A stretch of DNA of 64,000 nucleotides from Malaya genurostris (taxonomy: Eukaryota; Arthropoda; Insecta; Diptera; Culicidae): positions 144,223,191-144,287,190 of the forward strand of contig NC_080571.1 in assembly GCF_030247185.1 (NCBI RefSeq), written 5' to 3'. The notes beneath the pieces are model-generated. The model was not told the DNA's origin and did not search any database. It was given only the letters and a program-made list of their open reading frames with translations. Position 1 is the stretch's first letter. Every line of letters begins with the position of its first letter. A program made the translations under genes and the position numbers. This document shows, one piece after another, positions 20,474-33,099 of the stretch.

Positions 20474-21690
20474 CCATCTGACCTATGTTGGTCTTCATGA
20501 AATAATGTATGGATAGGAAAAGCCCATTTGAACGGTCGGTCGGTCGGAAGGTCGAGATCAGCAATCTTCAAATGCGCGCAAAAACCCATCATCTTTTCTA
20601 CTTTTTCACCAACATACGTTACATGCTTAAATAAATACATTTTCGTAGTCTTACATAAATACATTTTTACAATTTTAAATAAATAATAACTAATTAGATA
20701 ACATATAGGTGTTTTAAAATTTGTTAGGCCTAAAACGTTTATTATCTATTGAAGTCTCTTAAGCCTATTTTTGAAAACGGTACTAGACACGGAGAAATCA
20801 AAATGGTTACACACTGTTAAATACATAACACATTGCCCTGATCGGTTCATTCTGACCATACTCTGTACGTTGAAAATCAAACCTCAAGAAATTCCACGCT
20901 CTAAGGCTTCTCGGAGGAACATTGATATGTATTTGAGAGAGAATCTCCGGAGCATCGATTTGTCCACTTAGTAATTTTGCTATAAATACCGCTCTGAATA
21001 TGTTCCTTCGTTTGGCTAGTGTGTCCATACCGAACAAGCAACAGCGATCGGTATATGGTGGCAGTTCCAACGGATTACGCCAAGGCAGAGATCTAAGAGC
21101 AAATCGGAGAAATCGTGCTTGTACTGCTTCGATTCTATTGATCCAGACGCTCACGTATGGGCTCCAAATATGTACTGATGCTTCGAGGACAAACCGAACT
21201 AGCGAATAATATAATGCTCGCAAGCAGTACGGATCGTTAAACTCTTTGGCGATCCTTACAATGAAACCAAGATTTCTATTTACCTGAGCTATTATATGAG
21301 CGTAATGATGCCTAAATGAAAGTTGAGAATCAAGATGCACGCTGAGATCTTTAAAGACTGATACTCTTTCAAGTGTTTCACCAGAGATGCTGTAGTTCCA
21401 AAGTATTGGGCTTTTCTTACGTGTAAAAGAAATTACCGAGCATTTAGACACACTTATAGTTAAGAGGTTCAGATTGCACCAATTACAGAAATTGTTTAAG
21501 TACCGCTGAAGTTCCTCGCAATCTGCTGTTGATCGTACCACAAGAAATAATTTCAAATCATCCGCATACATATGTCTGTATCCTGGTGGTATGACGAGAG
21601 AAACGTCATTGAAAAAAAGGCGGGTGGGCAATGTCAGACATAACTGCATGTCGTGAATACGAAAAAACTGGCACGCTCCCATCACTTTTC
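20474..21690 (-). mobile_element. Jockey-like LINE, 5'-truncated, in unit A
   Basis: A 292-codon open stretch (21685-20807) plus 3' UTR and (AAAT)n tail. It begins inside RT: LFFNDVSLVIPPGYRHMYADD (motif C, aspartates kept), then NLLTISVSKCSVISFTRKKS, VSVFKDLSVHLDSQLSFRHH, LVRFVLEASVHIWSP and ARFLRFALRSLPWRN. Instead of the RT motif B that should precede LFFND, the sequence switches to an unrelated module containing TTCGTATTCACGACATCCAG (21625-21690). It is inserted in the 3' part of the plus-strand LINE. It is nearly identical to 31010-32207 in copy B (RDLS versus KDLG-type single changes). Confidence 0.8.
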
Positions 21691-21745
21691 CGAATATCAG
21701 TTAGTTGATTGATTGTATGAATTGTGCAAGCTTTCCCCTTTTACC
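21625..21745 (-). repeat. Module Z joined to LINE 5' end, copy A
   Basis: About 120 bp that on the minus strand reads from GGGGAAAGCTTGCACAATTC through GTATTCACGACATCCAGTT to CCCACCCGCC and then a T-run at the LINE joint. The same module precedes LINE pieces at 32142-32255, 35546-35660 and 49870-49990. Confidence 0.65.
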
Positions 21746-21862
21746 TTTTTTTATATAAATAAAAAATAGGTATAGAATTCGCTCACACTTTCGAAAAATT
21801 TTCCGAGGCCCGGAGGGCCGAATGACATATACCAATCGATTCAGCTCGACGAACTGAGCAAA

Positions 21863-21936
<74 letters not shown>

Positions 21937-23650
21937 TGTGTCCGTATGTGTGTTGTCAACTAAGAGGTCGAGATCTCAGAGATGGCTGGACCGATTTTGA
22001 TCAAACTAGTCGCAAATGAAAGGTCTCCCCGTCACCCAGAACGCTATTGAATGGTTTTGAGATCGGATGTTTACTTTTTGAGTTATACGAAGCTTTATGT
22101 CAAAATTTTCAGTTTTTTGACAGTATCTGTCACATTTGACCTTGAAAACAGAATATGTTTCCAGACTTAGATTTCGCTCGGTAATACCTATCCAACAAGC
22201 CATAGATTGTTAAAATCCGTCCATTTTTAACGAAGATATCGATATTTTTGTGTAAGCCTTATTCCAGTAGAAGGAATTTTGAGCGCTGTATGAAAAAGCA
22301 ATGCTTGGGAGCAACATGAAACACGATTTTTTATACTGTTACATATAATTGTTTCTAAGTACCAAAAAGACTGTGTACAGCATCCTTTTTTATGACAATT
22401 TGCCTCGGACCAATTTTAGCACGGTTCATTTTTGGCAACATAATCTTTCGAACATGGCATATGTAAACCAGATGATACCAGCATTATCGAGTTGGAAGTA
22501 ATTCCATAATTATATTGATTTAAACTATTTACAGCAATAAATGCTGAAAGAACATGACTTCCATATACCATACGACTCAGTTCGTCGAGATCAGCAAATG
22601 CGTGTGTGACAAATAATTTCACTCAATTTTCTCGGAGATGGTTAAACCGTTTTCTACAAACTCAGATTCATATGAAAAGTCGTATACTCCCAAACAAGGT
22701 TCCTGAATTACGTTTGGATCCGACTTCTGATTGCGGAATTACAGGATGATATGTGAAACGAAATTGAAATAATGCAATTAATTTTTCTCGTAGATGGCTG
22801 AACCGATCTAAGATTCAAATGAAATCTAAGAATCATCTATGATTCAAATGAGAGGTCTTAAAATCCTATAAAACCTCTTACTTTTTAGTCAGATCCGACT
22901 TATGGTTTAGAAAATGCAGGGTGATTAGTATAAAAATGTCCATTTCACATAAATTAATCAGGTTTATCGGGTTGGCAGATTTGGGTAGTCGATTGCCAAA
23001 TAAATTTATTTTAGTTTGAGCGGTATTGGTTTTTGGATTCGGAATGTACCCCCAAATTTTAATTCGCACTACAATTTCTCAAAGATGTCTACACACTGCT
23101 CAGGTGAATTTAACTGATTTCGGCTACACCGATTTTAGAATTCCGGTTCCAGTATCGAATCGATTCTCAAAGCTCAATCATTTTTTCAAAAAAGACCAAA
23201 TCGAACTTCAAAAACAAATATTACAGGACTTAAGGTCCCATACAAAATTGGTGAATTTTATCCGATTCTGGAATTACAGATGATGAGTTAATAAATTTCA
23301 TGTAAATTGTTTGGCGTAATAATTTATGGCCATTCGAATCATTTTGGGCTATGCTAATTCCTGAATACTGGCTCTGGAAGTACCATAAATAATGACGAAA
23401 ATCTCTAAAGTGGAACTTACTTCGACATCTCATGGAATGTTCAATCGATTGTCGCACGCTAAGATTGAAATTCGATATGTTTTGCAGTTTCGGCATTACA
23501 GGGTAATGAGTGATTAAAATCTCAATTTGCCGTTTAAAACGACGATAATTAAAATAATGTCATGAGAACTAAAACACCTAAGAATATCCATGCAAAAACA
23601 CATGCGTATTGATAAAAAATCGTATCATCTCACTGCTAGGTGGATTAATC
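21746..23650. repeat. GGCCCGGAGGGCC-type interspersed repeat, in copy A only
   Basis: A 1.9-kb non-coding repeat with GAGGCCCGGAGGGCCGAATG, GATTCAGCTCGACGAACTGAG and a (TG)n tract (21866-21940), then diverged internal copies of GAGATGGCTGGACCGATTTTG (a second CGACTCAGTTCGTCGAG at 22565). It ends in CTAGGTGGATTAA (23640s). A related element is at 52611-54125. Copy B has the uninterrupted joint CCCCTTTTTCACTAATAG at 32254. No TSD longer than the T-run can be read. Confidence 0.75.
21866..21940. repeat. (TG)n microsatellite
   Basis: About 37 TG units with one TA interruption, inside the interspersed repeat. Confidence 0.95.
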
Positions 23651-23925
23651 ACGTTTTTCACTAATAGAGTTTGAAGCGATGCACCTACATTAAAGTACAG
23701 ATTAGTTACATTAAACAGCTACTATTCTACAGCTATATATTCCAAACTTGAAACAATTCCTTTTTAATTTGTCAATATAGGAGGCTAGGTACGACAAATT
23801 TGTAGTTTATTTTTATTGAAGCTATGAAGTTCGAAGATATCTGATTCTTCTCGAAATTTCAGTACGAAACAATTGCAGTGGCCTGGTCTAAAATGTATCG
23901 ACGATCTTCGGTATGCAAGTAATTT

Positions 23926-23972
23926 TAATAATAATAATGATAGTAATAATAATGATAATAATAATAATAATA

Positions 23973-24038
<66 letters not shown>
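23926..24038. repeat. (AAT)n microsatellite, copy A
   Basis: About 113 bp of AAT units with a few GAT/AGT interruptions at the left. The homologous tract in copy B is ~215 bp (32529-32744). Long Ile or Asn open frames here are artefacts of the repeat. Confidence 0.95.
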
Positions 24039-24039
<1 letters not shown>

Positions 24040-24395
24040 AGATTAATCTGTACATATATGTATGTATAAATAAAATACAGATTAACCTGTATATATGGCT
24101 ACCCTGTATCGCATGGCATATTTTCACACGACCCCATACTAGTATAAAGATGTGTTCAACATCATCACATTCGCTTTCGCATTGCCGTTCGTAATTGAAT
24201 GTGTTAGTGACGGTACAAATCTGCCTTTTTTCCGGTTTTCGGTGCCATCAAGCTGACGGTGTCTCGTACGTTCAGAGTAGCTGCTTTAACTAAAATTACG
24301 CTATTTCTCACATCACATTTCATTTTATACCTGCTACTGGTAACGGTGTAGGGACGTCCCCTTTGTTAGAATTATTATATGTAATATACGTCAGG

Positions 24396-25503
24396 TCATG
24401 CAAATGCACGAGAGTCTGCTTAGATCCGCAAATGAACGAGAGTCTGCTTAGATTGATCTTTTTTTGGAACCAACACCGAACACGCGAACCCAGAATATAG
24501 ACTCTATTTGTCGTGATTTGTATTTGTTTTGTAGTCGACGAAATTACATCCATAGCTTCTCTTCGCCAAGCTTGTGTTCAAGTTTTGTATGCAAGCAGTT
24601 ATTTTTATAGCGTTTCTCTACCATTACTACTAGAGTGACTATAACCAGAAAGACGACAACTGTTCGTTTGGAATGACAGCTTTGTTCCAAACGAGCAAAC
24701 GACCTGTCAAATACAATGGAAAGCTAACGAAACTGCCAACATTGCGAATTAAACGTTTTGGTTTGTTGCCAACATTACGGATGAGACGTCGTCACTCTGG
24801 TTATAGGCACTTTAATTACTACCATTCTGCGATTTCAGTTGAAGCGATAAACTTTTTCTCATTATCAATTGAGCTCATCTTATATAAATTAGAAACTAAT
24901 CTTATGCACTCAAAATTTACCCTGGGGTAGTTGTCAATTTCTCAGGCGGAACAACATAACATGGAATTTCATCTGATCTTGCATAACACAAGCATACCAA
25001 TTAAAGCTACAAATCGTTTTATGGCTCTTTTTGTCTAGCTGGCTAGCAACAACCTATTTCTACCATGCTACGCGTAGGACTGAAACGTTAGCTATAATTT
25101 CGATTATATTTATAGCTTCGCGTGTTTCCAGCAGTTTCACTTTTGCATTGATTGACCAATCAGAGCGATGCTTTCCCTTTGATATATCGCTTACTCCTTC
25201 AAAACCGTCGACTATGGAAGGGAAATCCGGTATGCCGGAGATTTTTTGCAGACAAAATAGGACACTGCTAGCTAATAATCAACATTTCAATGATATACAA
25301 TTAATAATACATGGCTATGAACATTCAAATCAATACGTAGAAATATTTACAATCAAATGGTGACATAATATTAATAATTGATACAAAATTGACTGAGCTG
25401 TAATTGTTCAAAACCTGACCACATTTCTACGTGTATTTTTCTTTAGTTTCTAATTTCCGCTCCTATATAGAAAACAAAAATGTGTTCCACATTAAAACAA
25501 TTT
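24396..25503 (+). repeat. Non-coding repeat Y, copy B
   Basis: Near-identical to 18956-20063; one visible difference is the loss of a short segment in GCATAACACAAGCATACC versus GCATGACACAAGATCAAAGC. Confidence 0.75.
24631..24814. mobile_element. hAT-like MITE, copy in unit B
   Basis: 184 bp, same ends and the same ATTACTAC flanks (24623-24630, 24815-24822) as 19191-19374. It was already in place before the tandem duplication. Confidence 0.85.
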
Positions 25504-25526
25504 CTACTGTATGCGCTTCGTAGACT

Positions 25527-25531
25527 AAACT
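25527..25531. other. Target duplication, left of copia
   Basis: AAACT, repeated at 30633-30637. Copy A has a single AAACT in AGACTAAACTGGACT (20089-20103), the empty site. Confidence 0.95.
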
Positions 25532-25922
25532 TGTTGAAGTGAATAGAACAATATAAAGCAGAGTACTTCACTTCAGGTTAAATTGAGGTAACTTTATTTA
25601 CAAGCTTAGCCTAGTTCTTAATATAACACATATTACTCAAGCGATGTTTAACTATACTACAATGATCGGCCACTGTCGATCATATGGTATTGTTCAGCAG
25701 CAGTGCGTATCGTATCCACACAAAGAGAGATAGCTACTATTGTCTTGTCGTTTATTGTGCGCAGAAAGCTTGCGTTCCCTGCTTGCTTTCTGCGTCACTT
25801 CTTACTTCTTGTGGTGAGATATCCTCTCGCCGTATTTTGTTTGTGCTGATAGCGATTCACAAGCACATATTGCCAAGAATGACAAATTGACCGCTACCAC
25901 GGATGAAATGTATATTTCAACA
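25532..25922 (-). repeat. copia 3' LTR
   Basis: 391 bp with TG/CA ends. Next to it at 25923-25931 is CTTCCCCAC, the polypurine tract (GTGGGGAAG) on the element's strand. Confidence 0.95.
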
Positions 25923-25937
25923 CTTCCCCACAATTTG

Positions 25938-28301
25938 TACATTCAGCACTTTGAATAACCTTCTGTGCGTACTTTTTGGCAACCCCTTGGTGAATGCATC
26001 GGCTGGTTGATCGGTGCTTGGGATGTATTGAAGATGAACTCATCCTTCATTGATCAGCTCCCTGATGAAAAGATATTTGATGTCTAAATGTTTCATTCTC
26101 TGATGTGACCTCGGTTCCGTTGCAATATGCATGCAAGGGATGATGTCGTCCATGATGACAAATGTTACCACTATGCCCAATTCGTTCAGAAGCTTTGTTA
26201 ACCACATTTCTTCTGTTGCCGCTGAGCATAATGCAACTAATTCAGCTTCTGTCGTTGATAAGCTAATCGTTGCTTGCCGTTTCGTTGACCACGAAACCAA
26301 GTTTCCATATAACAGGAAAGCAAAACCTGATACAGATTTTCTATCATCAGTATCATTTGCAAAATCAGCGTCAGCATATCCTACTAACGGTGATTGATCA
26401 TTTCCATGTGTATACACTATATTGGTATGCATGGTTCCTTGCAAGTACCTTAATATACGTTTCAATCCTGACCAGTGCTCGTCTGTTGCACAGTTGTTAT
26501 ATCTGCTAAGTTTGCTAACTGCAGTGCAGATATCCGGCCTTGAAGTTAAAGAGAGATATTGTAAACACCCTACTAGTTCTCTGTAAGGATGCTCAGTTGG
26601 CTTGCCACCATTATTTGACCATTTTGCATTTGCATCCAGCGGTGTCCCCACTGGTTTACAGTCAATCATTCCAAACTTTTTCAGGACCTTTTTCACATAT
26701 TCTGCTTGTGAAATTTCCAACGTTTGTTTTTCAATATCGCGAATTATTTTCATACCAAGGAAATGTTTCACTTCTTTTAAATCTTTCATTTGGAATATCC
26801 TTCCAAGCTCGATTTTTATCCAGTCAATTTTACCAATATCCTTGGAAATCAACAGTATGTTATCTACATATAAAATCAGAAATATTTCTTTTGATTTTTC
26901 CATGTAGATGCAGCAGTCACTTTTTAATGCGATGAATCCAAGTTGCTTAATTTCATCGTCAAACCGTTTATTCCATGATCTGCTTGCTTGCTTCAATCCA
27001 TATATACTTCTGTGTAGACGGACAGCAATAATTTTTCCGATTTCATTCGCAGGTAATTTCATGTAAATTTTCTCTTCCAATTCTCCATTGAGAAATGCTG
27101 TTTTTACATCCATCTGATGAACATGCATTTTATGTTCGTTTGCGAGTGCTAGGATTACACGAACACTTTCCAATTTGGCCACAGGTGCAAATGTTTCACT
27201 GAAATCAAATCTTGGACGTTGCGAACACCCTTTGGCGACTAATCGTGCTTTATATCTGCCGTCTTCCTTAATTGAGAAAATCCACTTTGAATGAATTGCT
27301 CTAAAACCTTCTGGCACACAGTTAACCACTGTCCATGCCTTGTTTTGATGCAAAGATTTGAGCTCTTCTTTGATTGCTGCTTTCCAATTTAGCCAATCAT
27401 CCCGCTTTTTCAAATGTTCAATGTTTTGTGGAATTTCATCATCATAGGCTAATGTCAATTTAGCAACGTATTCTGAAAATCTTTCAGGCTTTCTTCTGTT
27501 TCTAGTGCTTCTTCGCAATTCCTGCTGTTCCCCAGCAGTGCCTTCTTCTGCTGTTTCATAATCTATATTGTCCTCATACGTACTTTCGTAGTCAGTTTCT
27601 TCTGTCGAATCAGCATTGTGTAGATTTTCTATTATAGTTGTATCATTTCCATTTTCCGATTCCAGTTCTTCGTAGATACCCTCTGTCTGGCTTCTCTCGG
27701 ATTGGATTACAACATCAATGGGGCACATTGCAACCTGTCCTTCGTCATTTGATGTTTCTTTATGATTACCCATCAATTTCTCATCAAATGTGACGTTTCT
27801 GGCAATTACAATTGAACGTGTTTCTATGCTCCACAATCTATAACCATTATTTGCGTATCCCACAAAAATTAACGGTTGTGTTCTTGAGTCCAGTTTATGA
27901 CGTTTTTCTTTGGGTATTTGTCTGTAAGCTTTACAACCAAATATTTTAAGGTGGTTAACTTTTGGCTTCTTTCCAAACCACATTTCAAATGGTGTCTTAG
28001 CTTCTGTTAGAGCACTCGTAGGTGAACGATTTAATAGATATGTTGCAGCATACAATGCTTCACCCCACATATCTTTAGATAAACCACTAGCATACAACAT
28101 TGCTCTAACCTTTTCCATCAAAGATCTGTTTAATCTTTCGCTTACACCGTTTTGCTGTGGCGTGTATGGTACTGTGTACATTATTCGAATTCCCTTTTCT
28201 TTACAGAAATTCTGAAACTCAGTACTCGTATATTCGCCGCCATTATCACAACGTAGCATCGACATTTTTTTGACCAAAACATGCCGTTGCCATTGCTTCA
28301 T
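25938..28301 (-). pseudogene. copia integrase C-half, RT and RNase H
   Basis: Open to a TGA at 26040-26042; homologous reading goes on to ~25938 (LQYIPSTDQPADAFTKGLPK). Integrase gives its last acidic residue in PQQNGVSERLNRSL. RT: KARLVAKGCSQRPRFDFSET, MDVKTAFLNGELEE (motif A), YGLKQASRSWNKRF and ILYVDNILLIS. The last should be Y-V-D-D; codon AAC replaces the second Asp, so RT is probably dead. RNase H: VGYADADFANDTDDRKSVSG and LSTTEAELVAL. The TGA in the C-terminal tail lies beyond RNase H. Confidence 0.93.
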
Positions 28302-29988
28302 ATTCTTTCATTTTTTCGAGGACTTCTGATTTATTTTTCATGAGGTAAACTACCGCAAAATGCGTGAAATCATCGGTAAATGTTACAAAGTAGCGAAAAC
28401 CATCATATGTGTCCTTTTCCATACTTCCACAAACATCCGTATGAACTATCTCTAACGGTCTTCTAGACCTTGGTAGTTCCATGTTAATAAACTTCATCGT
28501 TTGCTGTTTCCCAGCTAAACATCCATCACAAACTTCCCGTTCGTGAAAATCTCTAGGGTTCACATTGATACCCTCAACCATTTGCTTTTTAAAAAGCATT
28601 TCGATTCTTGACCAACTCAAATGTCCAAGTCTTTCATGCCATGTTTTAAGACTGACTTGTTTCCCGACATACGCTGCTGGATTCTTATCCACCAATGACG
28701 ACTTATCGCCAATCAAATCAAGGTAGTATAAGTTCTCAATGAGACTTCCGACTGCAATGATTTCTTCATTAGATTCAAAGATGACCTCTTTATCCATAAA
28801 AGTAACCCTTTTTCCACAATGACTTGCTTTTCTAACCGAAAATAAGTTTTCTTCCAAATTTGGAACGAAAAGAACGTTGTACAATTCTAAATAATTTACT
28901 TTATTTTTACCAATAACTGAACAGAGTTTCATGTTTCCTTTCTTCGTAGCCCGAAGAGTTTGGCCAGACTTTGCGGTGGTAACGGATACATTTAATGTTT
29001 CCACATCCTCCAGCAAGGATTCATCATTCACCATGTGATCAGAAGCGCCGGAATCAACCACGAATCTCACCTTCTTGTTTTTCGGAAACCCAGCCATCAT
29101 AGCGTGTACTCTTTTCTTCTGCGGTATCTTAGATTTCTCCTTCTCTGCAGCAATGAACTTCTTCATTAACGGACACTTGTTTTTATAGTGACCGGTTTCG
29201 TTACACCCGAAACATCTAACGTCCTTTTTCCTGCTAGCTAATGCTACATTTTTAATCTCTTTCCTTTCAGCTTCCCCAGCAGCAGCATCATAGAACATCC
29301 GTTTAATTTCCAATATCGGCTTCGCACATAACTCCTCATTGGATAACACCATCAGAGCACCTTTCACATGCCTATACCTTTCCGGTATGGCAATCAGCAA
29401 TGCATGAACCTTTTCTGCCACTGTTAGTGTCGATCCCATGCGTTGTAGTTCACGAATGATGAGATCGTATTCATCAAATATTCTTGACAAGCTGCCAAGA
29501 TTTCGCTGTTTGATGGAATACAAACGATCCCGCATGTTCACCATCGCGGATGTACCGGCTTTTTGGTACGTCCTCACTAGTGTGTCCATCGCCTCCTTCG
29601 CGTATTGCAGTCCGATGAGTTTGTTTAGCACAGTGTTGTCTACCATCATTACAATGGCATCGATGGCGTCGATGTCTTCATCTATTCTGTGCTTTAGCTT
29701 CAATTTTCGTTGTTCGGCTTCGGCTGCAGTTTCCCCAGGGACTTCCTTCGCGTAATCTTCCTCCTCCGGTGTACGAAGAAGTGTGTGTGAGAGCTTCATC
29801 TTTGCCAGATGATGCTCTACACGCCATTTCCAGGCTGTGAAATTGGCTTCGTCACCATCAAAGACGTTTAAATGCCTCTGCGAGGAGAATACTGCATGGA
29901 ATGGTATAGTGCGCTCGAGAGTTCCCCTCTCGTAGGCACCAGTTTTTCGCGATCCACCTTCTCCTGCTTCGCTGCCGTTGTCAGTCAT
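28246..29988 (-). pseudogene. copia Gag, protease and integrase N-half
   Basis: 580 codons from an ATG at 29988. Residues ~30-250 are a copia-type Gag capsid region; a single CCHC knuckle CFGCNETGHYKNKC lies at ~259-272; the protease has VVDSGASDHMV at ~310-320; the integrase zinc domain has WHERLGHLSW and later CDGCLAGKQQ (H-H-C-C); the catalytic core starts with VHTDVCGSM and VTFTDDFTHF (first two acidic residues). The frame then breaks in a run of seven A (coding strand, 28266-28272), one base too many, and ends 14 codons on. The rest of integrase is in the next open stretch. Confidence 0.93.
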
Positions 29989-30226
29989 GGTTGACGAATC
30001 AAGTTGTCCTTGTCACCAGTGTAACCTCCGCGCTGGATTATGCAAACTGTCCGTTTGCACAGTAAACAAACTGTCCGTTTGCTTCAATCGATCTCTACGA
30101 TTGTACTGTCCCGTAGGTTAACCACCTACTAGAAATGATCAAATAACCTCTGATCGAATAATCGAATAACTTTCGATTTTGGTTGTCAAGATGTAAGGAA
30201 CCGAATAACCTTCGAACCTTATAATC

Positions 30227-30241
30227 CTGGACCCATAACCT
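30227..30241 (-). promoter_or_regulatory. copia primer-binding site (tRNA-iMet anticodon arm)
   Basis: The element strand reads AGGTTATGGGTCCAG right after the 5' LTR. This is complementary to the anticodon stem-loop of initiator tRNA-Met (CTGGxCCCATAACC), the half-tRNA priming known for copia, rather than to a tRNA 3' end. Confidence 0.85.
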
Positions 30242-30632
30242 TGTTGAAGTGAATAGAACAATATAAAGCAGAGTACTTCACTTCAGGTTAAATTGAGGTA
30301 ACTTTATTTACAAGCTTAGCCTAGTTCTTAATATAACACATATTACTCAAGCGATGTTTAACTATACTACAATGATCGGCCACTGTCGATCATATGGTAT
30401 TGTTCAGCAGCAGTGCGTATCGTATCCACACAAAGAGAGATAGCTACTATTGTCTTGTCGTTTATTGTGCGCAGAAAGCTTGCGTTCCCTGCTTGCTTTC
30501 TGCGTCACTTCTTACTTCTTGTGGTGAGATATCCTCTCGCCGTATTTTGTTTGTGCTGATAGCGATTCACAAGCACATATGGCCAAGAATGACAAATTGA
30601 CCGCTACCACGGATGAAATGTATATTTCAACA
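30242..30632 (-). repeat. copia 5' LTR
   Basis: 391 bp, same ends as the other LTR. It should hold the promoter on the minus strand; I do not assign the start site. Confidence 0.95.
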
Positions 30633-30986
30633 AAACTGGACTACATTTCCTCTTCCATCGTATAAAGCTCATTGTATGCTCATAAACTTACAAACACTCG
30701 AAGAACGCCGCAAAGCTACAACGCTTTATTTTATCAACGACATTATTTCTCAACGAGTACAATCTGAATCATTGCTTTCACAACTAAAATTTTATGCTCC
30801 TAGTCGCCATCTCAGAAGTCGTCAAATATTCCCGGAAACAAAATATAAAACAAATTATACCAAAAATAATCCTATTAATCAAACGATGCGCTTTTATAAC
30901 GAAAACTGCAAAAAAAAACGATCTAACTATGTCCAGGAAACAAATAAAAGAAAAATTGAAACCAAATCGTAGAAATAATGTATAGC
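30633..30986 (+). pseudogene. Jockey-like LINE ORF2 C-terminus, copy B, right of copia
   Basis: Continues the segment cut by copia; same readings as 20090-20448. It differs from copy A by a small A-run change (AAAAAAAACG versus AAAAAAATCG) that shifts its last codons. Confidence 0.75.
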
Positions 30987-31009
30987 ATATTTATTTATTT
31001 ATTTATTTA

Positions 31010-32207
31010 TTTTCCATCTGACCTATATTGGTCTTCATGAAATAGTGTATGGATAGGAAAAGCCCATTTGAAAATCAGCAATCTTCAAATGCGCGCAAAA
31101 ACCCATCATCTTTTCTACTTTTTCACCAACATACGTTACATGCTTAAATAAATACATTTTCGTAGTCTTACATAAATACATTTTCACAATTTTAAATAAA
31201 TAATAACTAATTAGATAACATATAGGTGTTTTAAAATTCGTTAAGTCTAAAACGTTTATTATCTATTGAAGTCTCTTAAGCCTATTTTTGAAAACGGTAC
31301 TAGACACGGAGAAATCAAAATGGTTACACACTGTTAAATACATAACACATTGCCCTGATCGGTTCATTCTGACCATACTCTGTACGTTGAAAATCAAACC
31401 TCAAGAAATTCCACGCTCTAAGGCTTCTCGGAGGAACATTGATATGTATTTGAGAGAGAATCTCCGGAGCATCGATTTGTCCACTTAGTAATTTTGCTAT
31501 AAATACCGCTCTGAATATGTTCCTTCGTTTGGCTAGTGTGTCCATACCGAACAAGCAACAGCGATCGGTATATGGTGGCAGTTCCAACGGATTACGCCAA
31601 GGCAGAGATCTAAGAGCAAATCGGAGAAATCGTGCTTGTACTGCTTCGATTCTATTGATCCAGACGCTCACGTATGGGCTCCAAATATGTACTGATGCTT
31701 CGAGGACAAACCGAACTAGCGAATAATATAATGCTCGCAAGCAGTACGGATCGTTAAACTCTTTGGCGATCCTTACAATGAAACCAAGATTTCTATTTAC
31801 CTGAGCTATTATATGAGCGTAATGATGCCTAAATGAAAGTTGAGAATCAAGATGCACGCCGAGATCTTTAAAGACTGATACTCTTTCAAGTGTTTCACCA
31901 GAGATGCTGTAGTTCCAAAATATTGGGCTTTTCTTACGTGTAAAAGAAATTACCGAGCATTTAGACACACTTATAGTTAAGAGGTTCAGATTGCACCAAT
32001 TACAGAAATTGTTTAAGTACCGCTGAAGTTCCTCGCAATCTGCTGTTGATCGTACCACAAGAAATAATTTCAAATCATCCGCATACATATGTCTGTATCC
32101 TGGTGGTATGACGAGAGAAACGTCATTGAAAAAAAGGCGGGTGGGCAATGTCAGACATAACTGGATGTCGTGAATACGAAAAAACTGGCACGCTCCCATC
32201 ACTTTTC
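31010..32207 (-). mobile_element. Jockey-like LINE, 5'-truncated, in unit B
   Basis: Copy of 20474-21690, with the 292-codon RT/C-terminal frame at 32202-31324 (MYADDLKLF, VFKDLGVHLDSQLSF). It keeps the Gly of the conserved D-L-G-V block where copy A has Ser. A (CGGT)n-like 24-bp stretch of copy A near 20531 is absent here. Confidence 0.8.
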
Positions 32208-32528
32208 CGAATATCAGTTAGTTGATTGATTGTATGAATTGTGCAAGCTTTCCCCTTTTTCACTAATAGAGTTTGAAGCGATGCACCTACATTAAAGTAC
32301 AGATTAGTTACATTAAGCAGCTACTATTCTACAGCTATGTATTCCAAACTTGAAACAATTCCTTTTTAATTTGTCAATATAGGAGGCTAGGTACGACAAA
32401 TTAGTAGTTTATTTTTATTGAAGCTATGAAGTTCGAAGATATCTGATTCTTCTCGAAATTTCAGTACGAAACAATTGCAGTGGCCTGGTCTAAAATGTAT
32501 CGACAATCTTCGGTATGCAAGTAATTTT

Positions 32529-32746
<218 letters not shown>

Positions 32747-33099
32747 AGATTAATCTGTACATATATGTATGTATAAATAAAATACAGATTACCCTGTATA
32801 TATGGCTACCCTGTATCGCATGGCATATTTTCACACGACCCCATACTAGTATAAAGATGTGTTCAACATCATCACATTCGCTTTCGCATTGCCGTTCGTA
32901 ATTGAATGTGTTAGTGACGGTACAAATCTGCCTTTTTTCCGGTTTTCGGTGCCATCAAGCTGACGGTGTCTCGTACGTTCAGAGTAGCTGCTTTAACTGA
33001 AATTACGCTATTTCTCACATCACATTTCATTTTATACCTGCTACTGGTAACGGTGTAGGGACGTCCCCTTTGTTAGAATTCCTTTCCTGTAGGCAGAAC

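Larger units (their letters stand above)
18930..24369. repeat. Tandem duplication, copy A
   Basis: First unit of a head-to-tail duplication. It runs from AATTATTATATG to CCCCTTTGTTAG; the next unit starts at 24370 with the same AATTATTATATG, and the last ends at 33076 with the same CCCCTTTGTTAG before AATTCCTTT. Copy-specific content: a ~1.9-kb repeat at 21746-23650 absent from copy B. Sequence outside the indels is nearly identical, so the event is recent relative to the LINE decay. Confidence 0.9.
25532..30632 (-). mobile_element. Ty1/copia LTR retrotransposon (5.1 kb, minus)
   Basis: Complete element with 391-bp LTRs (TGTTGAAG...TTCAACA), a primer-binding site, a Gag-Pol coding region with the copia order protease-integrase-RT-RNase H, and a polypurine tract. 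The LTRs differ at one position that I can see (T versus G near 25871/30581), so insertion is recent. It sits in copy B of the tandem duplication and not in copy A. The coding region carries a frameshift, a catalytic substitution and a late stop, so the copy should be inactive. Confidence 0.97.

Noticed and set aside
21746..23650. Reading the difference between copies A and B as a deletion from B
   Set aside because: The B-type joint (CCCCTTTTTC) also occurs at the related site near 35655, so insertion into A is simpler. A deletion using the T-run is not fully excluded.
23888..24194. Open frames of poly-Ile/poly-Asn over the AAT tracts (also 32475-32901)
   Set aside because: They are products of the microsatellite; all frames are open in a trinucleotide repeat.
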